In this document: one piece after another, positions 35,640 to 48,500 of the stretch
Numbering within the stretch: position 1 is the first letter of the stretch
Layout of the letters: every line of letters starts with the position of its first letter
NCBI RefSeq assembly: GCF_963675165.1
Contig: NC_087391.1
Span: 5,072,646-5,136,645 of the forward strand
Length of the DNA stretch: 64,000 bases
Reading direction: 5' to 3'
Source: Halichondria panicea
Taxonomy: Eukaryota; Porifera; Demospongiae; Suberitida; Halichondriidae
Notes under the pieces: model-generated
Told to the model about the DNA's origin: nothing
Databases searched by the model: none
The model's input: only the letters and a program-made list of their open reading frames with translations
Position numbers and translations under genes: made by a program

Positions 35640-38600
35640 ATGAGAGTGAAAGTGCTCCACTTCATTGTTCTAACCTTCACAGCATACTTTGCCTGGCTGG
35701 GTAGCTTTCTACTGGAGTCCCTCTACCAGGGCCTGCCCTCTGAGGAGGCTATGAAAGAGAGGAACAGACAGAAAGGCAATGAACCACCATTCCCAGGGGC
35801 TGAGAACGACAACATCATCTGGTTCCTGCAGGTGAGGGAATACTGTTACTAGTGCTACATTACAGTATAATATTCTCTTCAGATATCTGATATTCATCTG
35901 TCTCACTATCGCAAGAATAATGTGTCTGGTGCTTTTCGTTACTTTTGCTCTGAAACTCTGGACACCATTCGACCCTCGGTAGTCATGGCGACTGGTGACA
36001 TCACCCACGCCAAGTACGCTGATAGTCGGTCGTCGAAACAGTTTCAAATTGAGTGGGACTGGTACAAGGAGATACTGAATGAGTGCAGTGTGAGAGAGAA
36101 GGTGGCCTGGCTGGATATCAGAGGGAACCATGGTCGGTGATGAGAGTGTATGCATTTGGAGTGTGTGCGTTTGAAGGGGAAAGTGGAGTTAGTGGGATCT
36201 TTGTGGGAGTTTAACGGCCTCCCTTCTACGTGTATAGAAGCCTCTCGTGTTTACAAACAGGAAAGAACAGTTAGACACTTCCCCTTATTGAAACTGTACA
36301 TGTTTCTAATGTACCCACGCTTGTTGACACTCACTTAACTATACCACCGTTCCTTGTTTCCCTTTGCAGACAATTTTGATGTAGTTAACCACGACCACGA
36401 CTCAAACATATTCAGGTATACAAATGGACACACTGATTACTATTTCAAAATGCTTCACACACTTCCTCCAGCAGTGAGACTCTGTTGATTATTTAGTGTA
36501 GGAACCATTCGGCATTACTAAATACTGATACATGTACTCATATTAATTTGTATAAAGAATCAGACCAAAGGGCTTGCAATTACAATTAAACGTATCTATC
36601 TCAATTTGTAATCATCCCCCCCCCCCCTCAGGGACTTCTCCGTGTCTGGTGAGGCCCACGGCTCTCAGTCGTACCTCTATACACACAACACATCTTTCGG
36701 AGGGTACAGTTTCATTGGTATGGACGCCTGTCCCAACCCCGGACCAAGGAGACCATACAACTTCTTTGGCATACTCCACGATGTAGGTGCCAAGCTTTAG
36801 CTTACTCATTGTACAGCAGTTATGGTGATCAGCTTAGTATGCTCAATTGTCGATAGTAAAAAACTATTCCTACGAGTTTTTTTACAAAATTTAGAGTATG
36901 TAGGCTCTCCCAGTGTTAACTGTTTATGCAATCGGATAGCTACAATACATGAAAGAGCCCCTCCCCCTCTAGGAAGACCTGCAAGTTCTCAGTCGTCTTT
37001 CCACTCTGGCCAAACAACGCTCCAACGCCACGATGTGGTTTAGTCACTATCCCTCCTCTACCATTACCACACATCGGCACGGAGACCTGCGGACTCTCAT
37101 GGCCTCCTCTGTGGCCCATGTGTGTGGTCACCTGCACACTGCAGCCGACTTTGTGTACAAGATGTACGGGATACACCCCAGTGGACACTTGGAGATGGAG
37201 CTCATCGACTTCACTGGAAACAGACGGTATAAAATTATATGAGATTTAGTAGCAGACTGAAGTTTGTATATTAGTGATTGCTCAGCAATAGCATTGTTAC
37301 CTGGGAAGTTTTAGTAAACACATATGGGCTTGTAGATTGTACAGATGTGTGTGTATTGTGTATAATTATTGTTACTTTGATAAACAAGTAGCAGATGCTC
37401 TGTACACTAACTTTCAACTGCTAATTGTAAGTAATTAATCCCCCCCTCTTCAGTTATCGTCTGATGGCGTTTGACCACGATCTCTTCTCCTTCACGGATA
37501 CCACTCTCACTCAATGGCCGCTGGTGCTCATCACTAACCCAAAGGATGCTCATTTCTCACTTCCCTCACGAGAACCGTTAGGACGGATGGCCCACTCCAC
37601 ACACATCCGATTCCTGGCCTTCTCTACTAGTCCAATAATCGAAGTGAAGGTCTGGGTGGACGAGAAGCCATTGGGCATGCCCAGTAGACAGGGGGAGGGG
37701 CCTCTTTACGCATTACCATGGTCACCCGATAAGTACAGCACCGGACTCCACAAGATTATGGTTACAGTTAAGGTGAGTGTATATATGCTATATACTTCTA
37801 CTGTCAGAAATCAGTAACTTAGTTAATTATCCTGCATGGCTTTAGGGTACAATGTCCTTGTGCAATCCTCTTGTCCTCAAACCATTTAAAAAATTTCCCA
37901 TTGAGAAATTGGCTTGTGAATGATTGTATGGGTATACAGAAGTTTAATTATTGTGATTGCATGCATATTTACACGCATTGTGTGCCTATACAGGACTCTA
38001 GTGGCAGAGAGGCTAGAGTGGAGCAGGTCTTCTCCCTGGATGGGACCACAGCCTCTCTGGACCTCCTCCCACAGATGCTGCTCCTCCCCGACCTACGAGC
38101 ACTGGTACGTGTGCACAATAACTCCCTAACACATGCTGCATACATGTGAGCATGCAATGGAGAAACCAAGAACTGTAGACTTTTATTTATGGCTGAGATT
38201 CATGCATTTCAAATATTAGCTCTACTACATAGAGTCTATTTTCATTGAGAATGCCCTGCCACAACTTTGTCATTGTTCACACAGACCAGAGTGGGTTTCC
38301 TGTTCCTGTGGATGATGGTGGTGGTGTCACTACTGTTAGCTTGGTGCAATCATGGTCAGTGTGTGTGTGCTGCATACATACAGTGTACAGTAGTAGTCTA
38401 AGAATCTACTAGTGATGTGTGTCTGTATATTTACTGCATTCGATTGTATTACTAACTGCAGGACACCCCTCACAAGTGTACCCTATTGTGAAAGACAAAC
38501 TGACATTTTTCACACTGCTCTGCTTTGAAATCTACTTTGGGATTGGTGAGTTTAATACTAAATGTGTGTTGTTCCAACGATAGCTCACCCATACATAATT

Positions 38601-39315
38601 ATGTCTGTGCAACTATTTCAAAGTCTTCATCATGTGTTCCTCTTGCCCCAGGGCCGTGGTATGTTGCCGAGGTGTTGACGGGAGCCTATGGGTTTGTAGG
38701 GGCACACGGAGTGTACGTGAGTGGTCACTTCCTCCCCGGGTCCATGACATACCTCTATGGAACAGCGCAGGTGAGCTTCAGCACAATCACTGAAACTGTC
38801 TGAAACCATGCAGTGCTTAATTGTATAGCTACAGGGCTCTCCTAAGTACATGTGTACTGTGTATATGTACAGCTGTAGTAGTGTATCTAGTCATTCACTG
38901 AAGCTGCAATAAAAGCAGCTAGTGTGCTTGTAGTTACTACTTACATATACCATCATGTACGTACAGCCATGTACAAGTACAATACAGTCTTACATGTACA
39001 TGTATATGCAAGCTACAGTGAATTTATTTATTACTGTCTTTCCCCTCTCAGATGGTACTGTTTCACATTCCTTTCATCTTCTACCTCAACCACATCAAAT
39101 CACACGACCGTCATGTGACTAGCCTGAAGGGCAAGCTCTTCAACGGTGGCTGTCATGTGATCATGTTCCTGCTGTGGCTCCTCCAGGCCTCGTGGGCTAT
39201 AACCATATATGTCTATGGCTGGGTGGCTGTCGTCCTGAGCCCTGGAGTTGTGTGGATTGTACCAATGAGCTTAGCTCTCGTGTGGAGGGCTAGAACTCAC
39301 AAAGTTAGAAATTAA
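35640..39315 (+). CDS. TMEM62: TMEM62-like membrane calcineurin-type phosphoesterase
   Basis: Eleven exons join in phase to 619 residues (human 643): 35640-35831, 35883-36132, 36370-36415, 36632-36782, 36973-37226, 37454-37772, 37994-38104, 38285-38354, 38462-38545, 38652-38770 and 39052-39315. There is an N-terminal membrane anchor, then a calcineurin-like phosphoesterase domain with its metal-binding motifs: SDIHLSHY, ATGDITHAK, GNHD (formed across the exon 2/3 junction), WFSHY and CGHLH. A beta-rich region follows (FDHDLFSFTD, WPLVLITNPK as in human TMEM62), then several C-terminal membrane helices in exons 8-11. The metal ligands are intact, so catalytic activity is plausible; the substrate is not known to me. 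The 3' exons 10-11 were copied into the adjacent segmental duplication. Confidence 0.95.
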
Positions 39316-40775
39316 AAATGTTGTATTATTTATCATCAGGAAATCATATAATTTATAATTGTAGGGTTTGCTTTAGTAGCTAGAGATCATAATCATTATT
39401 ATGTCATTATCAAAATTAATTAATTTTGTCCAACAGTGCAAAGCATTGAAATTGGTCATGAAAAAGTTAACAATTTGCTGCACAATTATTGGGAGAACAT
39501 AATAATGACTGACTGTTTGCATCCATGAAAATAAATGCAACGGAAATTATTATTAATTGACCGTTAGTCAATAAGATATATAAAGTTCTAATTGTTTCCT
39601 TTATCAGTCACGACCAACTCCTCCATCCCCAGTGTGTCCCTGTTACTATGGCAACTCCTCAGCCACGATTGCAGTGTCTTGCTGAGGCACCTCTGAATCA
39701 CTAGTCACACTTGTACCATCTGAAACAGCTGTGAGGTGATTGGTCGCTTCGTTGCTGTCTTGTTGACAATTAGTTGACGATTCCGCCCCCGCGTTACTTG
39801 GTAGCATACCCCCCACAAAGCCAGACTCACTCATGCCCACTCTATCCACAGAGGCGGGTACAACACGACCTTCTAACGTCTTCAGCTCATCTTCTTTTCC
39901 TGCCTCCTGAGTGACTTTTAGGGCTTCTAGTTGTTGCCCCACTCTTCTGGCGTAGGCCACGGCATTGTGTAGTATTCTCTTCTCACAGATTCTTATTTGA
40001 ATGGCCAGTTGTGTGTAAGGTGTGAAGGTGTGTAGCTTGTCGAGGAGGGGGGCATCTTGGTCTAGACTGGTTGTGTAGCTCCGTAACAGGATTTGGCATC
40101 TGTAAGGGAATCATAACACAGTGAGTACAGCTAGGAAGGATGCATGATCACAAGACACATCAAAGCAACAGTGTATTGCAAATTCATCTTTTGATGTTTG
40201 TATTGTTACAGTACACACTGAATGCACTCTTATGCAAGTGAATGTGTACAAGCCTACAGTGGATGCACGGTTAAACAGTAATACAGTGAAACATATCATA
40301 TATATAATTATATATACATATACACCCTCTATAATACAGTCAGGGTTATAATGCTAAAGTCTCCCATATACATGTAGTATGTCTTTAGGGGAATCTTTAT
40401 TCCCCTAAAGAGATGACCAGTTTGAAGCGGGTTTCACAGCATGTGTTAGCAAGTTAACTATTCCCATAGTTACCTTATTAGTAGAAAGCTCAGTACTCTA
40501 TTATCTCCACTCCATCGATCATTGAAGAGTGTCCCTGTTAGCTGCTCCTGGTCCATAATGAGGAGACCCTCCAGTTCCTCTGCTGTGGCTGTGAACACTC
40601 GAGTGAAGGCCACCAGCGACTGAGAAAATGGACACTCCATACAGTACACACTGAACTCTCCTCCTCTGCATGTGTGTGGTGGGGGTGGGGTAGAGTGTGT
40701 GTGTTTGTGTGGGGGTGGTGGGGGTGGGGTAGAGGGTGTGTGTGGAGGGGTGGTTAGGGATGCCCTATACTATAT

Positions 40776-40908
40776 CATGGTATTTGTTCCCTGGCTGATT
40801 TTTAGCGTTCCTAGCGTTACAATAGAGAAAATCAGCCTGGGAACGAGGTTAGTATCCTGGTAACTTCATTCCCAGGCTGATTTTTCTCTAAAAGAGCGAA
40901 AAGGAGAA
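40776..40908. repeat. Inverted-repeat insertion specific to the left unit
   Basis: CCTGGCTGATTTTTAGCG, its inverse AGAAAATCAGCCTGGGAACG, and a further CCCAGGCTGATTTTTCTC lie within about 130 bp in the SETD3 intron. The right unit lacks it at the matching place. Confidence 0.55.
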
Positions 40909-41110
40909 AAATGGTGACCTAGCATTATTTTAGAGTCAACTCGGCCTGTTGTGGATGAGGCTAGTACCACCATAGATGCTGGCTGCATGATATGCCCATA
41001 TTATAAGCAGGAAATTATTACCATAGCAAATTGCATGCATCCCATGATTGACACTTATAATATAGATGTAAAATAGATTCAATGGTAAAAGTACATGTAA
41101 CGGCAATTTC

Positions 41111-41611
41111 TCAAATATTGTGTTTAGGTGATTTCAACTGTATAACGAGATTCCTTCTGACGAGCTCTCCAGATATTTCCATTCTTTTGACATCATCAAT
41201 TCCAAGCAGGTCCACAATGACAGCACAAGCATCTTTAATGTCAGATTCTTCCAACGCCCACGTACAGTCTGTCCTCACAACATACTCTGCACACTTGCTG
41301 TTAGGAGTCTTTGATACTCTTTTACTGAGGTACTGCTTCAGATGTTTTTTGTATTCCTTGAATTTACCACTACATCGGGGGTTTCTTAAATACGTGATCA
41401 CAGCATCCATCTTGTACAAGCCAGCTAACCAGTGAATCTCCACACCGATTACCAGTTCTGCATTGGAGCAATCTAAATTATTATCTCCCTTGGATTCTTG
41501 GATTGGTGCCGATAAAGAAAACCGCAGGTCATCATACTGAGTTGTCATCTGTGCTGTATCACAAAAGTCTCGATATTGAATTCCCGACTCAGAGCCTTCT
41601 TCTTTGCTCAT
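41111..41611 (-). CDS. Unrecognised nested protein X1 (166 aa)
   Basis: A single-exon frame from ATG to TGA inside the SETD3 intron, same strand as SETD3. I do not recognise the family. The N-terminal half is acidic and variable; the C-terminal half (from about residue 75) is rich in Lys and conserved with its duplicate X2 (KFKEYKKHLKQYLSKRV, EYVVRTDC, EESDIKDACAVIVDLLG). No signal peptide, membrane segment or known motif was seen. It is divergent from Y1 with 280 bp between starts. Conservation of the open frame between X1 and X2 despite about 25% amino-acid change suggests a functional gene. Confidence 0.7.
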   Translation of the reverse strand: MSKEEGSESGIQYRDFCDTAQMTTQYDDLRFSLSAPIQESKGDNNLDCSNAELVIGVEIHWLAGLYKMDAVITYLRNPRCSGKFKEYKKHLKQYLSKRVSKTPNSKCAEYVVRTDCTWALEESDIKDACAVIVDLLGIDDVKRMEISGELVRRNLVIQLKSPKHNI

Positions 41612-41891
41612 GATGTTGAGTAAGAATAATTATAGTTAGAGTGATAAATGATTTCCTTTAAAATATAGCTAGATCGACAAATTAGCTCATATATGGTCAC
41701 TAGTAAGTTATCTGTGTGAGTGGACTTATTGTGAAATTTACAATGGGTATAATAGACGTATCCCCAGGGGGCTTGTTGGGAAGGGAATACAATGAGTACT
41801 ACACTCACACAATTGCGCATGTGCCACGTATGCTCCATGCATGTATATCTAATTATTCAGAAAGAAATATTCATGTCAGCTAATTTGTAAA
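41612..41891. promoter_or_regulatory. Divergent promoter of nested pair X1/Y1
   Basis: 280 bp between the two start codons, inferred to hold both promoters. AT-rich with no defined motif that I can name. The equivalent interval in the right unit (47866-48164) is very different in sequence. Confidence 0.4.
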
Positions 41892-42626
41892 ATGGAGAAA
41901 GTCAGTGCCAACCAAGAGCCTTCTATCAGTATGTACAAATGTACACCTCTAGATAGTCTAATGCCCATTGTGTCTGAATCTGTTCTAATGCCGAGTGAAT
42001 CGAGTGAAAAATTTGAGCAAAAAACATTCGATTTACAGAGAGGTGTTGGCAGCCATATTTACAAATTTTTAATGGACCTCCTATTGATATATAAACAAGA
42101 CCCGGACACAATTAAAAAGTACTTCACGACACTACCTGTGGCTGGCCTGACCAGAGCTGAGCTGAATAATCTCGGCATAAGAGATTTTTTCAATATTTGT
42201 CGCGATAAAATTGAGTGGTACAAGTGCCACACCTACCTAGATCCCATAATTAAACAAGAACGAGAACGAGAACGAGACACAACATTATTAGAGAAGATCT
42301 TAGAAGATATCAAGGTTAGTATCAGATCATACCTCAAGGACAGAATTCTTTATATTGATAATAAGGATATCTACATGTATAGAATCGATTATCAATACGA
42401 TAGGTATTCAGCAGAAGAATGGCCTTTTCTTCAGCAAGTGGCCATAAAATATTTGGGGCTCAATACCAAAAACATGCAATTCTCTATCATAAAGAAAGAC
42501 AGATTTGGTGATCCGACACAAGCATCGAATTCTCATCAGGGTACCATGGTAACACCTTCAACTAAGCCGCTCCCTCGATCAAGCTCTAAAGAGGATGTTG
42601 TGCGACAAGACAACACAGTCTCGTAA
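41892..42626 (+). CDS. Unrecognised nested protein Y1 (244 aa)
   Basis: A single-exon frame inside the SETD3 intron on the opposite strand. Residues about 1-45 are likely disordered, 46-125 look alpha-helical (FLMDLLLIYKQ, then LTRAELNNLGIRDFF), and 140-215 contain YLKDRI, YRIDYQYDRYSAEEWPFLQQ and KYLGLN. The Ser/Thr/Pro tail is probably disordered. The family is not recognised. The second half shares a spaced pattern with X1 (I-x-W, YL-x2-R, R-x-D, E-E, A-V/I, L-G), so X and Y may be distant paralogues. Y1 and Y2 differ at roughly 40-45% of residues. Confidence 0.7.
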   Translation: MEKVSANQEPSISMYKCTPLDSLMPIVSESVLMPSESSEKFEQKTFDLQRGVGSHIYKFLMDLLLIYKQDPDTIKKYFTTLPVAGLTRAELNNLGIRDFFNICRDKIEWYKCHTYLDPIIKQERERERDTTLLEKILEDIKVSIRSYLKDRILYIDNKDIYMYRIDYQYDRYSAEEWPFLQQVAIKYLGLNTKNMQFSIIKKDRFGDPTQASNSHQGTMVTPSTKPLPRSSSKEDVVRQDNTVS

Positions 42627-44181
42627 CATTGTAACTATAGAGTGTTTGAATTACAGCACACTCTAATTATGTAAAACCTGAAGTTTTGTTCGTACATAGT
42701 CTCCCACATGTAACTGTGAATAAACACGGTAGGGGTATATAAGTATACTGAACTGGTGTGTTATTAAGTGCATATTGCATATACATTATTATGTATAAGT
42801 GCTACAATAATATTATATAAATGGAAACTCATGGGTTAGACGCACTCCGGATGTATGTTACTGTTCGCTTATTTTCGTGGACAAATGAAAAGCACCTTAA
42901 AATCTGTGTACTATTCTAATTACAACACACTATACTTCCTTTGTTAGGTACTAATTCACATATAAATAGCGTCTTGCTGTGGATAACATATAATATAGGC
43001 TCATGCGCTTAATAACGCGCCAGTACGGTAGAGATCACATGCACCTCCCAGTACCACTCACACTGGTATGTTCAGTTTCTCTAGTATCTTCTTCCTCCCA
43101 TCATAGTGAGGGTCATCCGTGCTCAGGCCTGTACATGGGGAGGGGAGGGGGCAAAGGTCAATATTACACAAGCACATATTATGCGTACATCGAGGGGGGG
43201 GGGGAAGATCTACATGTATATTACACCATTGCATACTATACGCACACAGCGCATGTAGCATCACTATGGGTCCACTGTATTCATCTTTTAACAATCGATT
43301 AACATACTGGGTGTTGCAACACTGCTGAAATGTCAGCGAGACTCACTCACCTAATCTTATCTGTAGAGCATCTGATTTGTTCCTCATGAACACGAAGCCC
43401 TGATGAATCAGCAAGTCATAATTTGCTCTTGAGCCGTAGAATATGAGGAACTCCTCCCCAGTGGGCGTGTCCTCGAGCGCATAACAATCACACGTCCCCT
43501 CCTCCAGATTGTAGAATGTTGACATGTGACCCTCGGTATGGTTACACAGGTCCCAGAGTGGAATCAGGGCTAGTACGTTATTGGAACCGTCTGCTTTCTC
43601 GGGGATTTCGTTTTGTCGAGACATGACGGCAGACACAGCCCATAGAAAGTCATCCAGGAAGAAGCCAGCCTCAAAGAGTGGGAGGGAGGGGTCACACGTT
43701 GTCTGAGGGGGGTGGTGTATTTTTTTAAAAGACCATGGGCTTTATTATATAAATTAAACCTATAATGCCCCAAAAACAGATTTTTGATTTTACTAAAAGG
43801 TCTCTCTCTAAGATCATACATGTAGTAGCAAGAGTTACGACTCTTGGGTATACTCACTCTGACGAGGCGGTGTAAGTGAGCATACAGCTTGGAGACATTT
43901 CGTATCTGCACAATCGCCTTGACTGTAAGAAAATAGGAAAATAACAAACATTGATATCACGTACACTGCAGCAGCACTGAAACACTTCACCATTACCGCC
44001 ATTAGAGTTGCAGCACACTAGTATAACCAAGCACACCATCAATTATTATTATTGTGGTACTATCAATCAATGAGCTATGTAAACCCCTCTCAAGTTATAA
44101 GCAGCAAAGTTCAATAGCTACCACTGCTCTTTCTGTGTACACAATAAGTATATAACGGCTCAGGCACTCTTCAGTTGCCCT

Positions 44182-44460
44182 AACTTGAATTCCGTGCATC
44201 AAATTTCAACAATTTTCTGATTTTCCGAAAGCTTAGAAAAAGACCTTTCAAATGGTACCATCAATGTTCATATTTGGGAGATAACCAAATTTGCCAATTT
44301 CGGCCAAATACCATGGATTATAGCCCATGGTCCAAGGGCGAAAAATGACAAATTATGGTCCGAATCAAATTAGGGATTTGATGACATCATTTGAAAGGTA
44401 TCTTTCTAAGCGTTCAGAAAATTCTAAAATCAATGAAATTGGATCATCAAAACAAAAGTT
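44182..44460. repeat. MITE-like element, copy 2
   Basis: Same family as 11958-12218, inside a SETD3 intron of the left unit: AACTTGAATTCCGTGCATC at one end, ATCATCAAAACAAAAGTT at the other, and the central CCATGGATTATAGCCCATGG palindrome. It was present before the segmental duplication because the right unit carries it at the same place. Confidence 0.8.
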
Positions 44461-44925
44461 AATGACTATTTTACAGCACCCACTTTGCCTTCTAAATGCA
44501 GCCCTTACTTAGCAGTAACTATTGTAACTTGTACCGAGACAAGGTGAACTCTGCAGCTCCTTTAGATCATCTTTGTGATAAAAGAATGGTGTGGTGTATT
44601 CGTGGGGGAGAGAGTCTGTGTGTGTGTGGGGGGGAGGGAGGAGTGGGGTGACGGTACGCTGGTGTCATGTGATAATCATGTGACCACCTATATACGGCTT
44701 CCAGAATGAGTTGGTGCTGTATCGCTCGTTGAGAAGATGCATTGCTAGTGTCACGTTGGGCATGAGCTGTAGTATCCGATCCTGAGCAATCAGAGCACCT
44801 GAAGAGAACACAGAACCATTAGAGATGATATAGTATTACAGGGAGGGCGGCTGGATCGTCGTATACACTGACTAATCACACGACTTCAAAGAGAAATACA
44901 TGTCCAGACACACACATGCAAGTGT

Positions 44926-45286
44926 TACCGGGAGCCTATGGGTTTGTGGGGGCACACGGAGTGTACGTGAGTGGTCACTTCCTCCCCGGGTCCATGACCT
45001 ATCTCTATGGAACAGTAAGTGCATGTGTGTACAGCTAGTCTAATTATATATGTACATGTACATGCAGCTAGTACTAGTGAAGCTGCAATAAAGCAGTGTG
45101 ATGCTTGTAGCTATACTATATAGGGCTTTCCTAAGTAGATTTACATGTACAGTCATGTATGTACAGCCACATAATTTAGTACAGTATATATAGTACATGT
45201 ACGGCTGGGTGGCTGTCGTTCTGTGGATTGTACCAATGAGCTTAGCTCTCGTGTGGAGGGCTAGAACTCACAAAATTAGGAATTAG
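44926..45286 (+). pseudogene. TMEM62: TMEM62 3' fragment
   Basis: Contains most of TMEM62 exon 10 (from Gly-Ala-Tyr-Gly-Phe-Val-Gly-Ala-His to the following donor, now GTAAGT) and a short piece of exon 11 (Ala-Val-Val-Leu-Trp-Ile-Val-Pro-Met-Ser to a stop at 45284-45286). Most of exon 11, and all earlier exons, are missing. Non-functional by-product of the segmental duplication. Confidence 0.9.
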
Positions 45287-45520
45287 AAATGTTGTATTAA
45301 TACAACATCATTATTGGAAATCATGTAATTGTAGGGCTGCTTTAGTGGTCATACCGGTATGTCATTTATCAAAATTGTCCAACAGTGCAAAGCATGAAAT
45401 TGGTCAGGAAAAGTTAACAATTAAATATTTTGTTGCACAATTATATATTGTGAGAACATAATAATTATGACTGTTTGCATCCATGAAATTAAATGCAAAG
45501 AAAATTATATTAATTGACTG

Positions 45521-48500
45521 TTAGTCAACAAGGTTCCCTTTATCAGTCACGACCAACTCCTCAATCCCCAGTGTGTCCCTGTTACTATAGCAACTCGTAT
45601 CCTCCTCAGCCACGACTGCAGTGTCTTGCCGAGGCACGTCTGAATCACTACTCAGACTTGTACCATCTGAAATAGCTGTGGGGTGATTGGTCGCTTCGTT
45701 GCTGTCTTGTTTACACTTAGTCGACGATTCCACTCCCGCCCCCGCGTTACTTGGTAACATACCCCCCACAAAGCCAGACTCACTCACGCCCACTCTATCC
45801 ACAGAGGCGGGTACAACACGACCTTCTAACGTCTTCAGCTCATCTTTTCCTGCCTCCTGAGTGACTTTGAGGGCCTCTAGTTGTTGCCCCACTCTTCTGG
45901 CGTAGGCCACGGCATTGTGTAGTATTCTTTTCTCACAGATTCTTATTTGAATGGCTAGTTGTGTGTAAGGTGTGAAGGTGTGTAGCTTGTCAAGGAGGGG
46001 GGCATCTTGGTCTAGACTGGTTGTGTAGCTCCGTAACAGGATTTGGCATCTGTAAGGGAATCATAACACAGTGAGTACAGCTAGGAAGGATGTATGATCA
46101 CAAGGCACATCAAAGCAACAGTGTATTGCAAATTCATCTTTTGATGTGTTAAATGTCTTAGATCATGTGGTATTGTTATAGTACACACTGAATGCACTCT
46201 AAGACTTATGCAAGTGAATGTACAAGCCTACAGTGGATGCACGGTTAAACAGTAATACAGTGAAACATATCATATATATAATAGTACACCCTCTATAATA
46301 CAGTCAGGGTTATAATGCAATGGACCCTAAAGTCTCCCATATACATGTAGTATGTCTTTAGGGGAATAAAGATCCTAAAGAGATGACCAGTTTGAAGCGG
46401 GTTTCACAGTACATGTGTTAGTAAGTTAACTATTCCCATAGTTACCTTATTAGTAGAAAGCTCAGTACTCTATTATCTCTACTCCATCGATCATTGAAGA
46501 GTGTTCCTGTCAGCTGCTCCTGGTCCATAATGAGGAGACCCTCCAGCTCCTCTGCTGTAGCTGTGAACACTCGAGTGAAGGCCACCAGCGACTGAGAGAA
46601 TGGACACTCCATACAGTACACACTGAACTCCCCTCCTCTGTGTGTGTGTGGTGCATGGGGTGGTGTGTGTGTGTGGTGGGAGTGGGGTAGAGGGTGTGTG
46701 TGTGTGTGTGTAGGGAAGGATACCCTGAGATTTCCCTGAAATTAAAACCAAACGTACAAAGTAATGGTGGTTTGATGCACACAAAAAACTCAAATTACAG
46801 TTTTCCCCCGGCCACCCCCCCCTGAATTAAACTTTCCTCCTCCCACCCAAATTTCCTGTATGAAACATGATGCCTCATATAAGGCCAGGCAATAGTAGTT
46901 TCTCATCAGCCCACCTTCACTTCACTTCACTTCTAGCCCTCCCTTCATTATTCATGGGGCATGTGTCCAGTAATGGCAGTTTGTTATTGATTACATCACT
47001 GCAATGGTTTATTAATGATGTAATCAATAATTATATCCTTCACATGTAATAGCATAAAAAAGATGATCCAATTTTTTCACGTATGTACGTACATAGCACA
47101 AAAAAGATGATGCAATTTTTCAATCGTTAGAATTTTGCACTTTAATAATTTTGCATAATAAATAAATAATTACCTCATGGCCTTGTCAATTTACATTGAT
47201 GAGAAACTACTACACAGTAATCTACTTTGCCTTATGCGAGTATCATGGAGATCCCTCATGCGTTATTATAATTATGAGTACCCCAAACCATTGCGAACAA
47301 AAGGCACAAAATAAAAAGACAGTTGAGATGGGGGTGGTAGTTTTGATCTAGACTAATTTGACTCTCAAACATTGTGTTGAGGTGGTTTCAACTGTATAAT
47401 GAGATTCATCTTGACAAGCTCTCCAGATATTTCCATTCCTTTGACACCATCAAGTCCCAGCAGGTCCACAATCACAGCACAAGCATCTTTAATGTCAGAT
47501 TCTTCCAACGCCCACCTACAGTCGGTCCTCACAACATACTCTGCACACTTGGTGTTGGGAGTCTTTGATACTCTTTTACTGAGGTACTGCTTCAGATGTT
47601 TCTTGTATTCCTTGAACTTACCAGTACATCGAGGGTTTTTTAAATAGGCATCTATCTTGAACAGGCCAGCTAACCAGTGAATGTCCACACCGATTGCCAG
47701 TTCTACACTGGATTGATCAAAGTTATCTCCTTTAGATTCTTCGATTGTCGACGATAAGAAAAACCGTAGGTCATCATACTGAGTTCCAATCCATGATGAT
47801 TCACGAAAGTCTTGATACTGAAGTCCAAACTGATCATAAGCTAAGTCTTCTTCTTGGTTGATCATTGTCTACTAGCGAAATTAAAACGGCTGTTTCCTAC
47901 CACTTTCATTACTTGTACCATAGATAGAAGAGGGACTAGACTCCTTTTAAAGCGCTTATAACGGTTGTACGTTGTGTACTACTAATGTCTTTGCACTTTT
48001 TTCTGGCACACGTGCGCCGGCAGAGTATGTAGTCACGTGCGCTCTGACAGACTGTCTGTCTGTACACGACTGCTGCGCATGCGCTAAATTATAACATCAC
48101 GTGATAGGTAGATTATGACCTTTCCTGTAGTTTTATGAGTCGTCTTAGCAGTAAATTAAACAAAATGAGTATCAGTCAAGGTAAGATTTCCTGTGTAATT
48201 TATACATTTCAGTGCTAATTATTTTAATATGGCTATAAATATAATAATTAATTATCCTTATTTCAGGTGCCAGCCAACATCTTTCTATGTACGAATGTAC
48301 ACCTCAAGATTGTCAAATGCCCATTATGACTGAACCTGTGCTTGAGTCGAATGAATCAAGCGAAGAATTAGAGAAAAAAACAGTTAAACTACAAAAAAAT
48401 ATCAACGACCAGTTTCACATGTTTATACTCGCCATACTCGAACTCCGAAAAAAACACCTAAACGGCATTAAGAAATATTTTACAAGAATGGCATCTGAAG

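Larger units (their letters stand above)
39646..44798 (-). pseudogene. SETD3: 5'-truncated duplicate of SETD3
   Basis: Exons from the GALIAQDRILQLMPN exon (ending near 44798) to the 3' end are present, almost identical to the intact gene at 45521-52306. The first four coding exons, with the start codon and the front of the SET region, are missing because the duplication broke in the preceding intron. In the last exon an 8-bp loss relative to the other copy shifts the frame and stops the protein early after VAEELP. The SET core (LIPLWDLCNHTEGH, FLIFYGSRAN) is still open. Most simply a pseudogene; expression from a cryptic promoter cannot be excluded. Confidence 0.8.
38664..44925. repeat. Segmental tandem duplication, left unit
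   Basis: A unit of about 6.3 kb beginning inside TMEM62 exon 10 and ending inside a SETD3 intron. Its edge at 44925 abuts a second copy of the TMEM62 exon 10 start (CAAGTGTTACCGGGAGCC versus GAGGTGTTGACGGGAGCC). SETD3 exons and most introns are very similar between units. The middle (about 40690-43050) is far more diverged and contains the nested gene pair. Confidence 0.85.

Noticed and set aside
36150-36338. 62-aa plus-strand frame in the TMEM62 intron after GNH
   Set aside because: The GNHD metal motif is completed by the exon at 36370, so this stretch is intronic.
44327-44512. 61-aa frame and its counterpart at 50637-50909
   Set aside because: Both lie in the MITE-like element and read through its inverted-repeat ends; no protein similarity.
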